Source: a virus. From it: a stretch of DNA of 64,000 nucleotides. Location of the stretch: positions 1 to 64,000 of IMG/VR virus record IMGVR_UViG_3300030390_002309. One strand, written 5' to 3'. A model generated the notes under the pieces. The model saw nothing but the letters and a program-made list of their open reading frames with translations. It had not been told where the DNA came from and did not search any database. The position numbers and the translations under genes were made by a program. Of the stretch, positions 10,871-20,344 are shown in pieces. Every line of letters begins with the position of its first letter. Positions within the stretch are counted from its first letter, which is position 1.

Positions 10871-11784
10871 AAAATCTTTTGTTCCATTAATTCGGTTTCA
10901 TTCATTACATGGGTTTCATGTAATACATTTGTTATTTTTTCAAATCCTAATTCACTAGGGTCTTTTCCTGTTATGTCTACAAAGAATACATTTAGTCCGT
11001 TTGACATAAAATATTCAGCTGTTTCTAAAGCTTGTTTTCTTGCATCTAAATCTAAACATATATAAATGTCTTTAACTCCCTTTTCAACAATTCTCTTTTT
11101 CAATGTATTAGATATTGTTTTTCCAAATAAAGGAATACAATTACGTTTAATTGCAATCGCATCAAATGCACCTTCAACTAATATAATAGGCATTTTCCAG
11201 TTAATGTGTAACTCAAACCCAACAATATCTTTCGAAGCAGGAGGATTTTTATGTTTATATTTATCTTCAGTATAATATGCTCGAGCTACGAAATAATTTA
11301 AACTACCATTTGCGTCATAACTAGGAATAATTATTTTGCCTTTATACGAACCCTTCCTACAATATCCTATTCTATATTTTAGTATATCATGAATAGTAAT
11401 ATTTCTACCTTTAAGATAATGTATAGCATTTCTATACTCCGGACTCATTTCTTGCAACTCCCATAATGGCCTATATCCTTCAGGTAAATGTAGTACCGGC
11501 GTATCTGTTGTGGTCTTTGTTGGTCTCCATTCTACATCACCAAGTAGTTCTATTAACTTAGCTATCTTCTCTCGTTGAACATTTAATTTACGAAATAATA
11601 TAGGAAGTTTTCTACCAGCAGCATTACATACCCAACAATGCCAATATTGAGTTACAATATTAACTTCCATCTTCTTTTTATCATGATGACAAAAAGGACA
11701 ATGAAATGCGATATTATCATTTGAATTTATCTTCCCGCGACCCATTACAGTTTCAAGAAGACTTATGATCGAGAATTTGCTCAT
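10858..11784 (-). CDS. DNA primase (zinc finger plus Toprim)
   Basis: This is a 308-residue DnaG-type primase that would make RNA primers for lagging-strand synthesis. The N-terminal zinc-binding domain shows C29-x2-C32 and C50-x2-C53. The Toprim catalytic core follows, with the glutamate motif VEGAFDA near residue 198 and the DLDA metal-binding motif near residue 241. It is shorter than cellular DnaG and lacks a helicase-binding or helicase domain. It is the first gene after a 124-nt gap holding a promoter candidate and directly precedes the Mre11-Rad50 fusion. No replicative helicase or polymerase is encoded in this window. Confidence 0.88.
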   Translation of the reverse strand: MSKFSIISLLETVMGRGKINSNDNIAFHCPFCHHDKKKMEVNIVTQYWHCWVCNAAGRKLPILFRKLNVQREKIAKLIELLGDVEWRPTKTTTDTPVLHLPEGYRPLWELQEMSPEYRNAIHYLKGRNITIHDILKYRIGYCRKGSYKGKIIIPSYDANGSLNYFVARAYYTEDKYKHKNPPASKDIVGFELHINWKMPIILVEGAFDAIAIKRNCIPLFGKTISNTLKKRIVEKGVKDIYICLDLDARKQALETAEYFMSNGLNVFFVDITGKDPSELGFEKITNVLHETHVMNETELMEQKILCAL

Positions 11785-11832
11785 TTGCTCATTTATTAGT
11801 TATACTTACTTCATTATCATTTTCAATACTTT

Positions 11833-11863
11833 CAATAATAATGTTTTTCTTAAATAAATTCAA
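11833..11863 (-). promoter_or_regulatory. Possible Bacteroidota-type promoter for the primase gene
   Basis: On the minus strand a TTG is followed after 20 nt by TATTATTG, close to the Bacteroidota consensus TTTG-N19/20-TAnnTTTG. It lies about 50 nt before the primase start in an otherwise gene-free 124-nt gap. It differs from the near-identical class A promoters elsewhere, so support is modest. Confidence 0.3.
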
Positions 11864-11908
11864 TAAAAAATTTTATTAATATGAATATATTAAAAATATC
11901 TCGTAAGA

Positions 11909-12337
11909 TCAACCTTTTGACGAGCTTTTTTTCTCCTTAAGCCAACTTTCTGGAATATTCTTTTCTGCCCATGGAATATCATGTTTATCACAATACATTG
12001 CATAAGTAGTTTTTGACCCTTTCCTTATTTTTGTCTTTGAAGATTGAAATACCATTCTAATATCTAATTCTGGATGTTGTTTCTTAATAAGTAAATGTTT
12101 CTTACGATCTTCAAGAACCCACCTACCCTTTGTTTCAACTAAGATGCCATTTGGTAATGTAAAATCAATTGTATATGTATGATTTGTTTCTGGTTTAATG
12201 TAATCTATAACTGTAGTTTCGTATTCAAATTTAATTTTGTTTTCTTTTAACTGGTCTGATACTTTATGTTCAAACCCGCTACGATAACCATGTTTAATTG
12301 CATTTGCGCGCAATTTGGATTTTGATCTCCATGCCAT
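11909..12337 (-). CDS. T7 endonuclease I-like Holliday junction resolvase
   Basis: This 142-residue PD-(D/E)XK nuclease has catalytic residues aligning well with T7 gp3: SGFE with E23, IDF with D58, and ETK with E68 and K70. Known relatives cut branched DNA such as Holliday junctions, helping recombination, branch resolution before packaging and host DNA breakdown. The length is close to the 149 residues of T7 gp3. It starts behind a GAGGAA ribosome binding site and a class B box, which suggests late expression when branched replicative DNA accumulates. This family is unusual as the resolvase of a T4-like phage, where T4 uses the unrelated endonuclease VII. Confidence 0.85.
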   Translation of the reverse strand: MAWRSKSKLRANAIKHGYRSGFEHKVSDQLKENKIKFEYETTVIDYIKPETNHTYTIDFTLPNGILVETKGRWVLEDRKKHLLIKKQHPELDIRMVFQSSKTKIRKGSKTTYAMYCDKHDIPWAEKNIPESWLKEKKSSSKG

Positions 12338-12357
12338 AACTTATTCCTCTATTTAAT

Positions 12358-12365
12358 ATAAATAT
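12358..12365 (-). promoter_or_regulatory. Class B box, resolvase gene
   Basis: ATATTTAT lies 20 nt upstream of the resolvase start codon and abuts the stop codon of the preceding gene, followed by TATTAAATAGAGGAA. Confidence 0.45.
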
Positions 12366-14152
12366 TAGTAGTCCCAACGAACAATGAAGTTCATATCAAT
12401 ATCTGGATTCTTTTGTATAGGTTGGGCCATCTTAGCTGTGGCTACCATCTCGGCTTTATCATTATATAAACCAATTGTTGTAATATATGGTTTTAATGTT
12501 CCGGATACAAATAAATTTTTACGTAATTCACCCGGGGGTAATGTTGTTTGACTTGCATCACACACATCTCCATTTGTTACTGGGCGGAATGTTGATGTAG
12601 GATTCATTGTAACATTAAATTGATCTTTTGGTACACGAACTAAACATTCATTTTCATATATTGTATGAGTTCCACGATATTTAACATCCCATATATTTCC
12701 AAAAATACCTGAACCAGAATTATGTTTAGGCAAAACTGATGTTGCAACGGCTTGACCATTCTTATAAAATACATTGCCGGCCACATTGGTTTGGTAACAC
12801 GAAGCTGACATATAATGATTATTTCCTAAAGATACTATTGCCTCATTATTTACAGCATAATCATACATTCTTATTTCTGCAAACGATTGATTCATGCCAT
12901 CAAAACGATCGGCATTTGCATTTCCAATCACTAAATCTGATGTATTAGAAGTAAAGTCTGGCAATGTAGCGTGTTCACCACTAGACCCTGTTATACCATT
13001 AACAAATACATCTAATTTGGAACCAGAATTTCTAACAGTTATATGATGCCATCCTAAAGGGTCACCCGCCACTGCACCAGATGTTGCAAAGGCAGCAATT
13101 TTTCCATCACTTGCTCCAAAACTATATACTACTGCATTACCCGATATTTGTGACGTTAAATTGATCGGCGTACGTATACCAGTTTCTGCTAAATTTTGTG
13201 CAGTTGTAAGAGCAGTGAGTAATGAAATATTATTTGGATTATTATTAACAGTACGTAACTTACGTTTTCCATCAACACTATCTAAAAATATTTCTTCTTT
13301 CACACCCCATTTGGACATTACACATTTTTTTGAGGTATCATTATTCTTATGCCATAATGATATTGTCCAATCATCACAACGACCGAATCTATCAAACTTA
13401 GTATTATGTGGTATTCTAATATGGCTACCTTGTGCACCTGTCAAAGAAATAGCAAGCCCTGAATCAGTTCTTGGTTGAGCACTACTAGTAACCTCAATAC
13501 CTGTAACAACATTGATAGAATTTTCTACAGTTGCAATCTTTTCTACTTTATTTAATTTGTAGGAAATTGTATTTTGAAATGATCCTATAGACTCATAGTC
13601 ATTAAATTGTTTATATAAATCATTAAATGACATGTAAAAGAAATTTCTACTACTTGATGCAAACTTTTTTGAATCAATTAATGGGTCTACTAAGTTACCA
13701 TTACCATCATCTGTTAAGTATGTATACGTATCTCCAATTGATGATGTTACTTGGAATGTTCCGTGTTTAATTTTTTCTCCTACTTGGCCATATGGTGCAG
13801 TAAATAACGAAGACGAATACCACAATAATCTTTGTTGTTTATCGATGTCTATAAAATCGGCAGCAAATGCTGGATTATTATTACGATAATATTTGTGATG
13901 AATTGCATTCCATACTACATGTTGATTGGTATTATCATCTGTATTAACAGGATATAATCTAGTACCAACTCCTAGTCCAGTATCTGAAAATATATGTGGA
14001 GTACTTTTTTGGTAAATTGCATTATGACGAAAATATCCATCGTTATTAGTAAAATTAGTGGATGTTACGTTATAATGCTTATAAGCTTTTACCGGCCTTT
14101 GCTGGTAATCATTTGCCTTGATAGGCTGAAATACTGACGGTATAATTGGCAT
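12365..14152 (-). CDS. Virion structural protein with LamG/concanavalin-like domain
   Basis: This 595-residue protein contains a laminin-G/concanavalin A-like lectin fold around residues 230-450: WTISLWHK, then GWHHITVRN, VFVNG and FAEIRMYDYAVN. That pattern is typical of carbohydrate-binding jelly-roll domains in phage tails. The C-terminal ~55 residues (from SGTLKPYITTIGLYND to the end) closely match the C-terminus of the next gene upstream, so both probably use the same docking domain on the tail or baseplate. The gene sits 20 nt downstream of its paralog. The likely role is host-surface attachment or decoration. The exact virion location cannot be stated. Confidence 0.7.
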   Translation of the reverse strand: MPIIPSVFQPIKANDYQQRPVKAYKHYNVTSTNFTNNDGYFRHNAIYQKSTPHIFSDTGLGVGTRLYPVNTDDNTNQHVVWNAIHHKYYRNNNPAFAADFIDIDKQQRLLWYSSSLFTAPYGQVGEKIKHGTFQVTSSIGDTYTYLTDDGNGNLVDPLIDSKKFASSSRNFFYMSFNDLYKQFNDYESIGSFQNTISYKLNKVEKIATVENSINVVTGIEVTSSAQPRTDSGLAISLTGAQGSHIRIPHNTKFDRFGRCDDWTISLWHKNNDTSKKCVMSKWGVKEEIFLDSVDGKRKLRTVNNNPNNISLLTALTTAQNLAETGIRTPINLTSQISGNAVVYSFGASDGKIAAFATSGAVAGDPLGWHHITVRNSGSKLDVFVNGITGSSGEHATLPDFTSNTSDLVIGNANADRFDGMNQSFAEIRMYDYAVNNEAIVSLGNNHYMSASCYQTNVAGNVFYKNGQAVATSVLPKHNSGSGIFGNIWDVKYRGTHTIYENECLVRVPKDQFNVTMNPTSTFRPVTNGDVCDASQTTLPPGELRKNLFVSGTLKPYITTIGLYNDKAEMVATAKMAQPIQKNPDIDMNFIVRWDY

Positions 14153-14171
14153 ATCATCTTACTAATTTAAT

Positions 14172-15455
14172 TTAGAAGTCTAATTTAACTTTAATAAGAG
14201 CTTCTCTCGTATAATTTTTTAATAATGGTTGAGATAATTTAGCTGTTGCTAACAATTCTCTTCTTCCATTATATAATCCAACGGTTGTTATATATGCTTG
14301 AGGATCTTGTATCATAGTTTTGAAAAATAACTCTCCTAACGACCCTGTAACAAAAGAAGGATTATTAGAATAATTATATTCTGCATTCTTAACTCTAACA
14401 AAATAATAAGTTGATTTCACTTGTTCAGATGATCTAGCTTGAATACCACCATTTGTTCCAGAATCTGTTAAGTTATCTGACCCACTTAATGATGTAAATA
14501 TTTTCATTGCATTTTCACCTTGAACACCGGAGCCTGTAACTGAATTAAAATTAACACCACCTAATGATGTATCTTTATTTAATTGTTCGCCATTTAAAAT
14601 TGCTACACCATGTTGTGGATATAATAAACCATAATATACTGGTGATGTTGAACTATGAATAACTGTACCTTCATCAATTGAACCAGAAACTAGATTATAT
14701 ACCAATCCACCTTCTGTTACACTTCCTCCTGATGATAAAGATGAATCATCAATGATCTGGATAAAATTACTTGTTCCTGCTAATTTAACATTTGAACCGG
14801 TATGAGCAGAATTAGGATGTTCTGAAACAATTCCACTAGGAGCTGATCCAGATAATTGTGCTAACGATAATTCAAAATTCCCCGGATCTAATTTTTCTCT
14901 AACTCTAGATCTATTAAAGTTTAATATGTAAATCTCATTTGTATCTACTCCGTTAATTGTAAACTTCTTATCATTAGGTGCTAACAATAACTGTGCATAT
15001 TGTTTATATATTGCTCTTGTAGGAGTATCATTATTAAGATTACCTGTTAAATCTTTAGAACCTGATCCAGCAAAATGTCCATATGCTACAGATAGTTCTG
15101 AATTGGCATTTGAAGTTGAACTAGGATCACCTGTTGAAAATACTTCTTGGAAATATGTTTTTTGAGTGGAAGTTAAATTTGAAGAAGTAAACATAGAAGT
15201 TAAACTACCAGTATTGCCCGCAAACAATCCTCTTGTTACAGTTTCAATATTATTAGGTAATACATCATCAGTAGGATCAAAGTCAGTAAATATACGTCCT
15301 AATCTCTGACGTGCTTTTGCTTGCTCACGCTCTCTGATAATTTGATTAGCTAATTGTCTAGCTAAGTTCTCAACCTGAGATGTTGCAGAGACTGGATTTC
15401 TTCGTCTAAATGCTACTGGTCCTCTTCTACTTACTTTTCTATTGTATGTTGCCAT
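14172..15455 (-). CDS. Virion structural protein sharing a C-terminal docking domain
   Basis: This is a 427-residue protein. The basic N-terminus (KVSRRGPVAFRRRNPV) is followed by a helical segment rich in Arg, Glu and Gln (residues 25-55) and then Ser/Gly/Thr-rich beta structure. The C-terminus, PQAYITTVGLYNGRRELLATAKLSQP, is the same module that ends the neighbouring lectin-like protein. The shared module suggests two proteins attached at equivalent sites on the tail or baseplate. No enzyme motif is visible. It lies in a run of tail genes with 15-20 nt spacings. Confidence 0.6.
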   Translation of the reverse strand: MATYNRKVSRRGPVAFRRRNPVSATSQVENLARQLANQIIREREQAKARQRLGRIFTDFDPTDDVLPNNIETVTRGLFAGNTGSLTSMFTSSNLTSTQKTYFQEVFSTGDPSSTSNANSELSVAYGHFAGSGSKDLTGNLNNDTPTRAIYKQYAQLLLAPNDKKFTINGVDTNEIYILNFNRSRVREKLDPGNFELSLAQLSGSAPSGIVSEHPNSAHTGSNVKLAGTSNFIQIIDDSSLSSGGSVTEGGLVYNLVSGSIDEGTVIHSSTSPVYYGLLYPQHGVAILNGEQLNKDTSLGGVNFNSVTGSGVQGENAMKIFTSLSGSDNLTDSGTNGGIQARSSEQVKSTYYFVRVKNAEYNYSNNPSFVTGSLGELFFKTMIQDPQAYITTVGLYNGRRELLATAKLSQPLLKNYTREALIKVKLDF

Positions 15456-15470
15456 TTCTATTTCCCTTTA

Positions 15471-16142
15471 TTATGATATTGCCGTATTTGCTGATGTAGC
15501 AGTTGTTGCAATCTCAACTTTTTTAACCGTTAATGTTACAGACGCTCTACCACCAGTCTCATTACCAATAAATAATATTGTAATTTGTTGATCTGCTGAT
15601 AACAATTCTTTTGCAGTTATTTCAAATTGCGTACCGGATACTGTAATTGATTGGGCTGCTTCTGAATCACCTATAAATTGTGGCACAGATGCAGCAGAAT
15701 TCAAAGCTCCTCTAGTTGCAACTATATCAGCGACATCTGAATCAGATAAAATTGCTGTATATCCAAATCTTCTATTACCGCCTCCAAAATTAACAGTTGA
15801 TGGAGTAATTATAGTACTTTCATTTGCATTTAATTCAATATTGTTTTGTGCAACTCTAACAACAGGAATACGTGCAGTGCCTTTTGGTAATGTAACAAGT
15901 TTATATTTTAGCATTTGAGTTTCATCTGCTAATGCTTCTACAACAGGCATATTTTCTATAGCCGCGCCGTAATATGCAGTACCTAATGGATGTTCTGGAT
16001 TATATAAGTCATAATCTATTTCATCATCTGCTAATGCAAATTGTGTAATTTTAAATTCGTCTCTACCTCTTGCTAAAAGTTCTCTACCTTTTTTAGTAAG
16101 AATTGCATCGACCGTGATTGTTGAGTTGTTTAAGTATCCCAT
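15471..16142 (-). CDS. Conserved phage structural protein (MGYLNNSTITVDAILTKKGRELL type)
   Basis: This 223-residue protein begins MGYLNNSTITVDAILTKKGR, an N-terminus I associate with a small structural protein found beside baseplate and fibre genes in T4-like marine phages. The rest is beta-rich (GNETGGRASVTLTVKK near the end) with no catalytic motif. It has a clear AGGGAA ribosome binding site and a class B box 19 nt before the start, consistent with late expression. The family is recognised by resemblance only and its function is unknown. Confidence 0.6.
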   Translation of the reverse strand: MGYLNNSTITVDAILTKKGRELLARGRDEFKITQFALADDEIDYDLYNPEHPLGTAYYGAAIENMPVVEALADETQMLKYKLVTLPKGTARIPVVRVAQNNIELNANESTIITPSTVNFGGGNRRFGYTAILSDSDVADIVATRGALNSAASVPQFIGDSEAAQSITVSGTQFEITAKELLSADQQITILFIGNETGGRASVTLTVKKVEIATTATSANTAIS

Positions 16143-16161
16143 GTTATTCCCTATCTTTTTA

Positions 16162-16169
16162 ATAAATAT
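16162..16169 (-). promoter_or_regulatory. Class B box, structural gene at 15.5-16.1 kb
   Basis: ATATTTAT lies 19 nt before the start codon. The perfect palindrome CTTATGCATAAG lies directly upstream of the box, and AAAGATAGGGAA follows it. Confidence 0.5.
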
Positions 16170-16183
16170 GCTTATGCATAAGT

Positions 16184-19100
16184 TTATCTAACTTCTAAAT
16201 TACCTGGATTTGTTGAATTTGGTTGATTATTAAATATCAACGTATTCGGATTAGTTTCAAACACTTCAACTACAGGTTTTTGTCCAAGTGCCATAATCGT
16301 TGTAGGTAAATTTATACCAGGTCCAATCAACCTACAACCGTCATATTTTTGATTCTCTGTCATTTGAATAAAGTCGTCCATATATCCCACTTCATCTAAA
16401 CTTCTTGAGTAATTATATTTACTAGGAACTCCCATTCCTAATGACCTACTAACTTCGGTAAATAAATTCCTAGTTCGTTTATCTAACTCTATACTTCCAG
16501 AATAATGTAATTTATCTAGACTAAAAATACTACTAGGCCTAGGTGTTAAAATAACACTTCCGGTAGGAGAGAATGTCAAAGGAGATAATGTACCTGTAAT
16601 TTCCATTGGCAAGTTTAACGCAGTTGCTGCAACTGGATCTCTTTGATATGGAAAGAATTTGTATATATGTTTATATATAGTAGCCTTATAAGGATCACCA
16701 CTAGTTAATATATGCATATTTGCAAGGTAATTACCTGTATCAGAATATCCACTACTTCCTACATTATATACTTGTACTGTATCTGTTACATTTATAGGAG
16801 AATCAATACTAGCCGTTAATAATAAGGTATCTCCTGAAACATCTTTAACTGGATCTTCTATACGACCATCATATTGAGGATTTGTAATTACTGGTTTTTT
16901 TGTTAATCTAACTTTTGCTCTTTCTAATGCATGCGGCTCAACCAAAAGTCCCATAGACTCATCAATACGTTCTGGCAATAATTGTTTTATTTGATTGAAT
17001 AGTGAATAATCAAATTGACTAAACACCCTTAGATATGCATTAATATCATTCTTATCAGAATATTTTTTCCAATACTCTTTTGAGAAGTGAGTTAAATCTG
17101 GATATTCAAATGTAAACTCATGATCTGGATCTCCAACATAATTATCTAACGTTACATCACCTATGTGATTAAATATTTCTTTATTGATTTGATCGGCTGC
17201 TGAATAAAATAAACCTAATTTATTTGTATCAATTGGAGCACGATCAAACCTAGATTTTTCTGCGGACGTTCTAGGCGAAAGTCTTCGTACTAATTCATTC
17301 TCTTCTAATCTAATTTTTTGTGACCGAGGAACATTTCCTCCTAACGAAACTCCTTGTACATAATATGTTTCTTCTACTGGCTCATAATTACCACGCTGTA
17401 CATTTGTCGGAATTGGAAAGTTTGACATTGTAGCGAAAGTACTACCCGATACTATAAAATTATCATATGGTAGTTGTGCGTCAACTATTGTTTGTGCAGG
17501 ATGTGATGATGATATTACATGATATGTTGAAACAGAATGATCAACAGCATTCAAATCAGTACCTAAAGGATAATGTCTTATTAATGTATCAAATGATGAT
17601 GTAGGATCAAGTCCGGACACATATGATGTAGGATTTGTTGTATGTAAATCAAATGCATTTTGTCCTATATCTTCTAGCCATTCTCTATATTCTTGCATCG
17701 AACCTGAATACATTATTATATCTGGTGTATTGTCATTAGAAAAAGATATAGAATTATCTTCTGCTACAAATCTTCTTAAATTTGTATTTACTTGAAACTG
17801 GTCTCTTGTAGATCCAATACCAGGATATCCACCCAAATATGCTTGTCTATTATCACTATCATTTGGCATTGCATTCCATCCATACCTATGTCCATTAAAT
17901 GTTGGCGTATAAGATGCACTAGCTCGATGGATAATTTTATCATCTATATAATCTGATGCTTGTTGTACTTGTATATGATATGTAGTATTTAAGTTTGTAT
18001 CTATATTATAAATTCCGGCATCGGATCCTGTTGCTTGCCAAAACCATCTTAAATTCCAAAAATTACCATCAAATAAAGGTACCCATTCTGTCGAACCTGT
18101 TGCCGGTTGCATATTAGCCATACCCTTACCATGGGAGTAAACAATTCTACCATACTGATCTGATCCAGAATATGAACCTGTATATTGTATTGCTATTTGA
18201 GAATTAATTCTTTCATCTGTTGACGAATAGCAATTTGTATGTGTATACAATAACATGTTTTGTTTGGTTCCTGGCCTAAATCTAAACTCCCTTGTTTGTG
18301 GAGGAATATCATCACCAGAACTTAAAAACGGCCTTACAAACCCCCATGTGCCAATATCTGTTGTATAATCTCTTACACCATGTTGTATCCTAGGAGCAAC
18401 TTCACTATTTGTTTCAGCAGCGTCGCCCGTTTGGATAAATTGTAATGCATATGAAAATCTGTCTTCAATTAACGTTGGAGCATCTTCTTGTACTTTAGGT
18501 CCTCCATATTCTCTTATACTCAATAAAGTTTGAGGAATACCATATGTATTCATTAACGCTTTAACTGATCTTGCAGTACCTTTTGTTTTAAGTAAGTATG
18601 GTAAGTTATTAACTATCCTTCTCCAAACTTCTGTTGTAATTTCTTCATCCGGCTTTGAAAATAAAGAACCGGTAGTTGCATATTCACCTGATCCAGAATG
18701 TATACCTAATTTATATTGCCATAACTGTGATGCCTGATTTCCATTTTCTAATTTCCATCCTAATGACTCTGCTATTTGATATAATGTATCCTTACTTTGA
18801 CCTAATTTAGGATGTTCTTCTGGTTTATATATTTTTGTCAAGTTTTCAATATGAGTATATAATATATCATAATGATGTCCAATCATATTAACAAATAATT
18901 CATATTCACTATTATTTGAATCTAATCTAATATGCTCTGGTATTGACCTTGTTAATGACTTATTGTTTTCAGTATCATAAAGAGAGGCAGAAGAATGCCA
19001 CCCAGTATACCATTCAGTTGCTATACTTGAAGTTGAAGGGTGTAAATATTGTTTACTACCAGATAAGTATTTAGGAAATGATTCTAAACGATAATGATCA

Positions 19101-20341
19101 GACCCTAAAAATCCTCCTTCGGCTGCATAAATTCCATCTTTGTTATTATTATCAGAATATGTAGTATGGTCTGTAAATAAACTAGATGTAGAATCATTAT
19201 ACAACCATCTTTCGAATCCATCAAAATTACCAATTACATCATTTTGTCTTTCTTGATTTGTAGTTATATTTCCTTGTAATGCATTAGCATCTTCACCAGT
19301 TGCATTACGTAATATTTCAATACGTCCGTCATAATATTCAATCAATTCTAACTTATACTTGAAGTTGGCCAATCTTTCTGCTGCCGATGAAAAATGAATA
19401 AAATTTTGAAATCCGGAATAATCTATATTTACTGCTTGGCCTAATGATCCGGAAAATATTCTATCAACTATTAATTGTGAAGTGGAAGTATTAGAAGAAA
19501 GTAAAGAGTTCCAAGTTTCAAAATCTGTTTCTGTTATAGTACCTTTTGATACATCAATATCAAAATTTGGACCTAATAATTCTCGGCTCTCACCTCCTTT
19601 AGCTCCTGGACCTGCTAATGATATATTATCAATATATGCATCTGATAATTGCTCTATTGTCCATAACTTTTGTTTTTCAAAAATATTATCTGGTAAAGGT
19701 TTATATAGCCTAGCAACAAAGTCATTTTCAGATTGCCATTCTTTTTGATTGATGATTTTTAATATTTGATTTTTGCCTAAGTTAAGAGCAATATCATCTG
19801 ATAAAGGTCTTTCTATGACCGCACCTATTATAGGATTGCCACTCTCATCATATATAATATTATCTTCAGCATCTCTCTCATATATTTTTTCTGCATATTG
19901 TCCTGACCCGAAACTTTCAATATATGATTTAACATCTAAATCTGCATCCGGAAATGCTTGTATCCATACTTCACGACGATCATCTGATATTTCTTTTATC
20001 CAAAGTCCTTGTTCTTCCTTAGACCCTAATAAATCTTTATATACATTAATTACAACTTCAAACTGGCCTCTTTCAATCCCTAATGATTGACAAGCCTTAC
20101 CATAATTAATATATATCTGACCATTTTTTACTTCAAAGTCTTCAATACAGCCACCGGCAATATAATTTGATTCAGACCCAATTGTATATAAATGTAATTC
20201 TACGACAGGTATTTGTTCAGGATTAATACGTTTAAGATCTAACTGTAATATGTCTAAATCGTCTTGATTCCATACAATGCCTCGTACTTGGCCATTGGTC
20301 TCTTGTATTTCTTCTATATTTGAAAATCTATCTAATGCCAT
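16184..20341 (-). CDS. Large tail/baseplate structural protein (1385 aa)
   Basis: This 1385-residue protein sits among tail genes. The N-terminal ~120 residues read as a compact beta domain (PVVELHLYTIGSESNYIAGG). Near residues 577-610 is LLKTKGTARSVKALMNTYGI followed by LLSIREYGG, a motif recalled from large tail proteins of T4-like marine phages. Around residues 700-830 is a beta-rich stretch (QIAIQYTGSYSGS, TTYHIQVQQ) resembling a lectin-like jelly roll. The C-terminal third is helical and polar. No enzymatic motif is seen. It is probably a baseplate or tail-tip component, placed just before the other large protein of the cluster with a 3-nt gap. Confidence 0.6.
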   Translation of the reverse strand: MALDRFSNIEEIQETNGQVRGIVWNQDDLDILQLDLKRINPEQIPVVELHLYTIGSESNYIAGGCIEDFEVKNGQIYINYGKACQSLGIERGQFEVVINVYKDLLGSKEEQGLWIKEISDDRREVWIQAFPDADLDVKSYIESFGSGQYAEKIYERDAEDNIIYDESGNPIIGAVIERPLSDDIALNLGKNQILKIINQKEWQSENDFVARLYKPLPDNIFEKQKLWTIEQLSDAYIDNISLAGPGAKGGESRELLGPNFDIDVSKGTITETDFETWNSLLSSNTSTSQLIVDRIFSGSLGQAVNIDYSGFQNFIHFSSAAERLANFKYKLELIEYYDGRIEILRNATGEDANALQGNITTNQERQNDVIGNFDGFERWLYNDSTSSLFTDHTTYSDNNNKDGIYAAEGGFLGSDHYRLESFPKYLSGSKQYLHPSTSSIATEWYTGWHSSASLYDTENNKSLTRSIPEHIRLDSNNSEYELFVNMIGHHYDILYTHIENLTKIYKPEEHPKLGQSKDTLYQIAESLGWKLENGNQASQLWQYKLGIHSGSGEYATTGSLFSKPDEEITTEVWRRIVNNLPYLLKTKGTARSVKALMNTYGIPQTLLSIREYGGPKVQEDAPTLIEDRFSYALQFIQTGDAAETNSEVAPRIQHGVRDYTTDIGTWGFVRPFLSSGDDIPPQTREFRFRPGTKQNMLLYTHTNCYSSTDERINSQIAIQYTGSYSGSDQYGRIVYSHGKGMANMQPATGSTEWVPLFDGNFWNLRWFWQATGSDAGIYNIDTNLNTTYHIQVQQASDYIDDKIIHRASASYTPTFNGHRYGWNAMPNDSDNRQAYLGGYPGIGSTRDQFQVNTNLRRFVAEDNSISFSNDNTPDIIMYSGSMQEYREWLEDIGQNAFDLHTTNPTSYVSGLDPTSSFDTLIRHYPLGTDLNAVDHSVSTYHVISSSHPAQTIVDAQLPYDNFIVSGSTFATMSNFPIPTNVQRGNYEPVEETYYVQGVSLGGNVPRSQKIRLEENELVRRLSPRTSAEKSRFDRAPIDTNKLGLFYSAADQINKEIFNHIGDVTLDNYVGDPDHEFTFEYPDLTHFSKEYWKKYSDKNDINAYLRVFSQFDYSLFNQIKQLLPERIDESMGLLVEPHALERAKVRLTKKPVITNPQYDGRIEDPVKDVSGDTLLLTASIDSPINVTDTVQVYNVGSSGYSDTGNYLANMHILTSGDPYKATIYKHIYKFFPYQRDPVAATALNLPMEITGTLSPLTFSPTGSVILTPRPSSIFSLDKLHYSGSIELDKRTRNLFTEVSRSLGMGVPSKYNYSRSLDEVGYMDDFIQMTENQKYDGCRLIGPGINLPTTIMALGQKPVVEVFETNPNTLIFNNQPNSTNPGNLEVR

Positions 20342-20344
20342 ATC

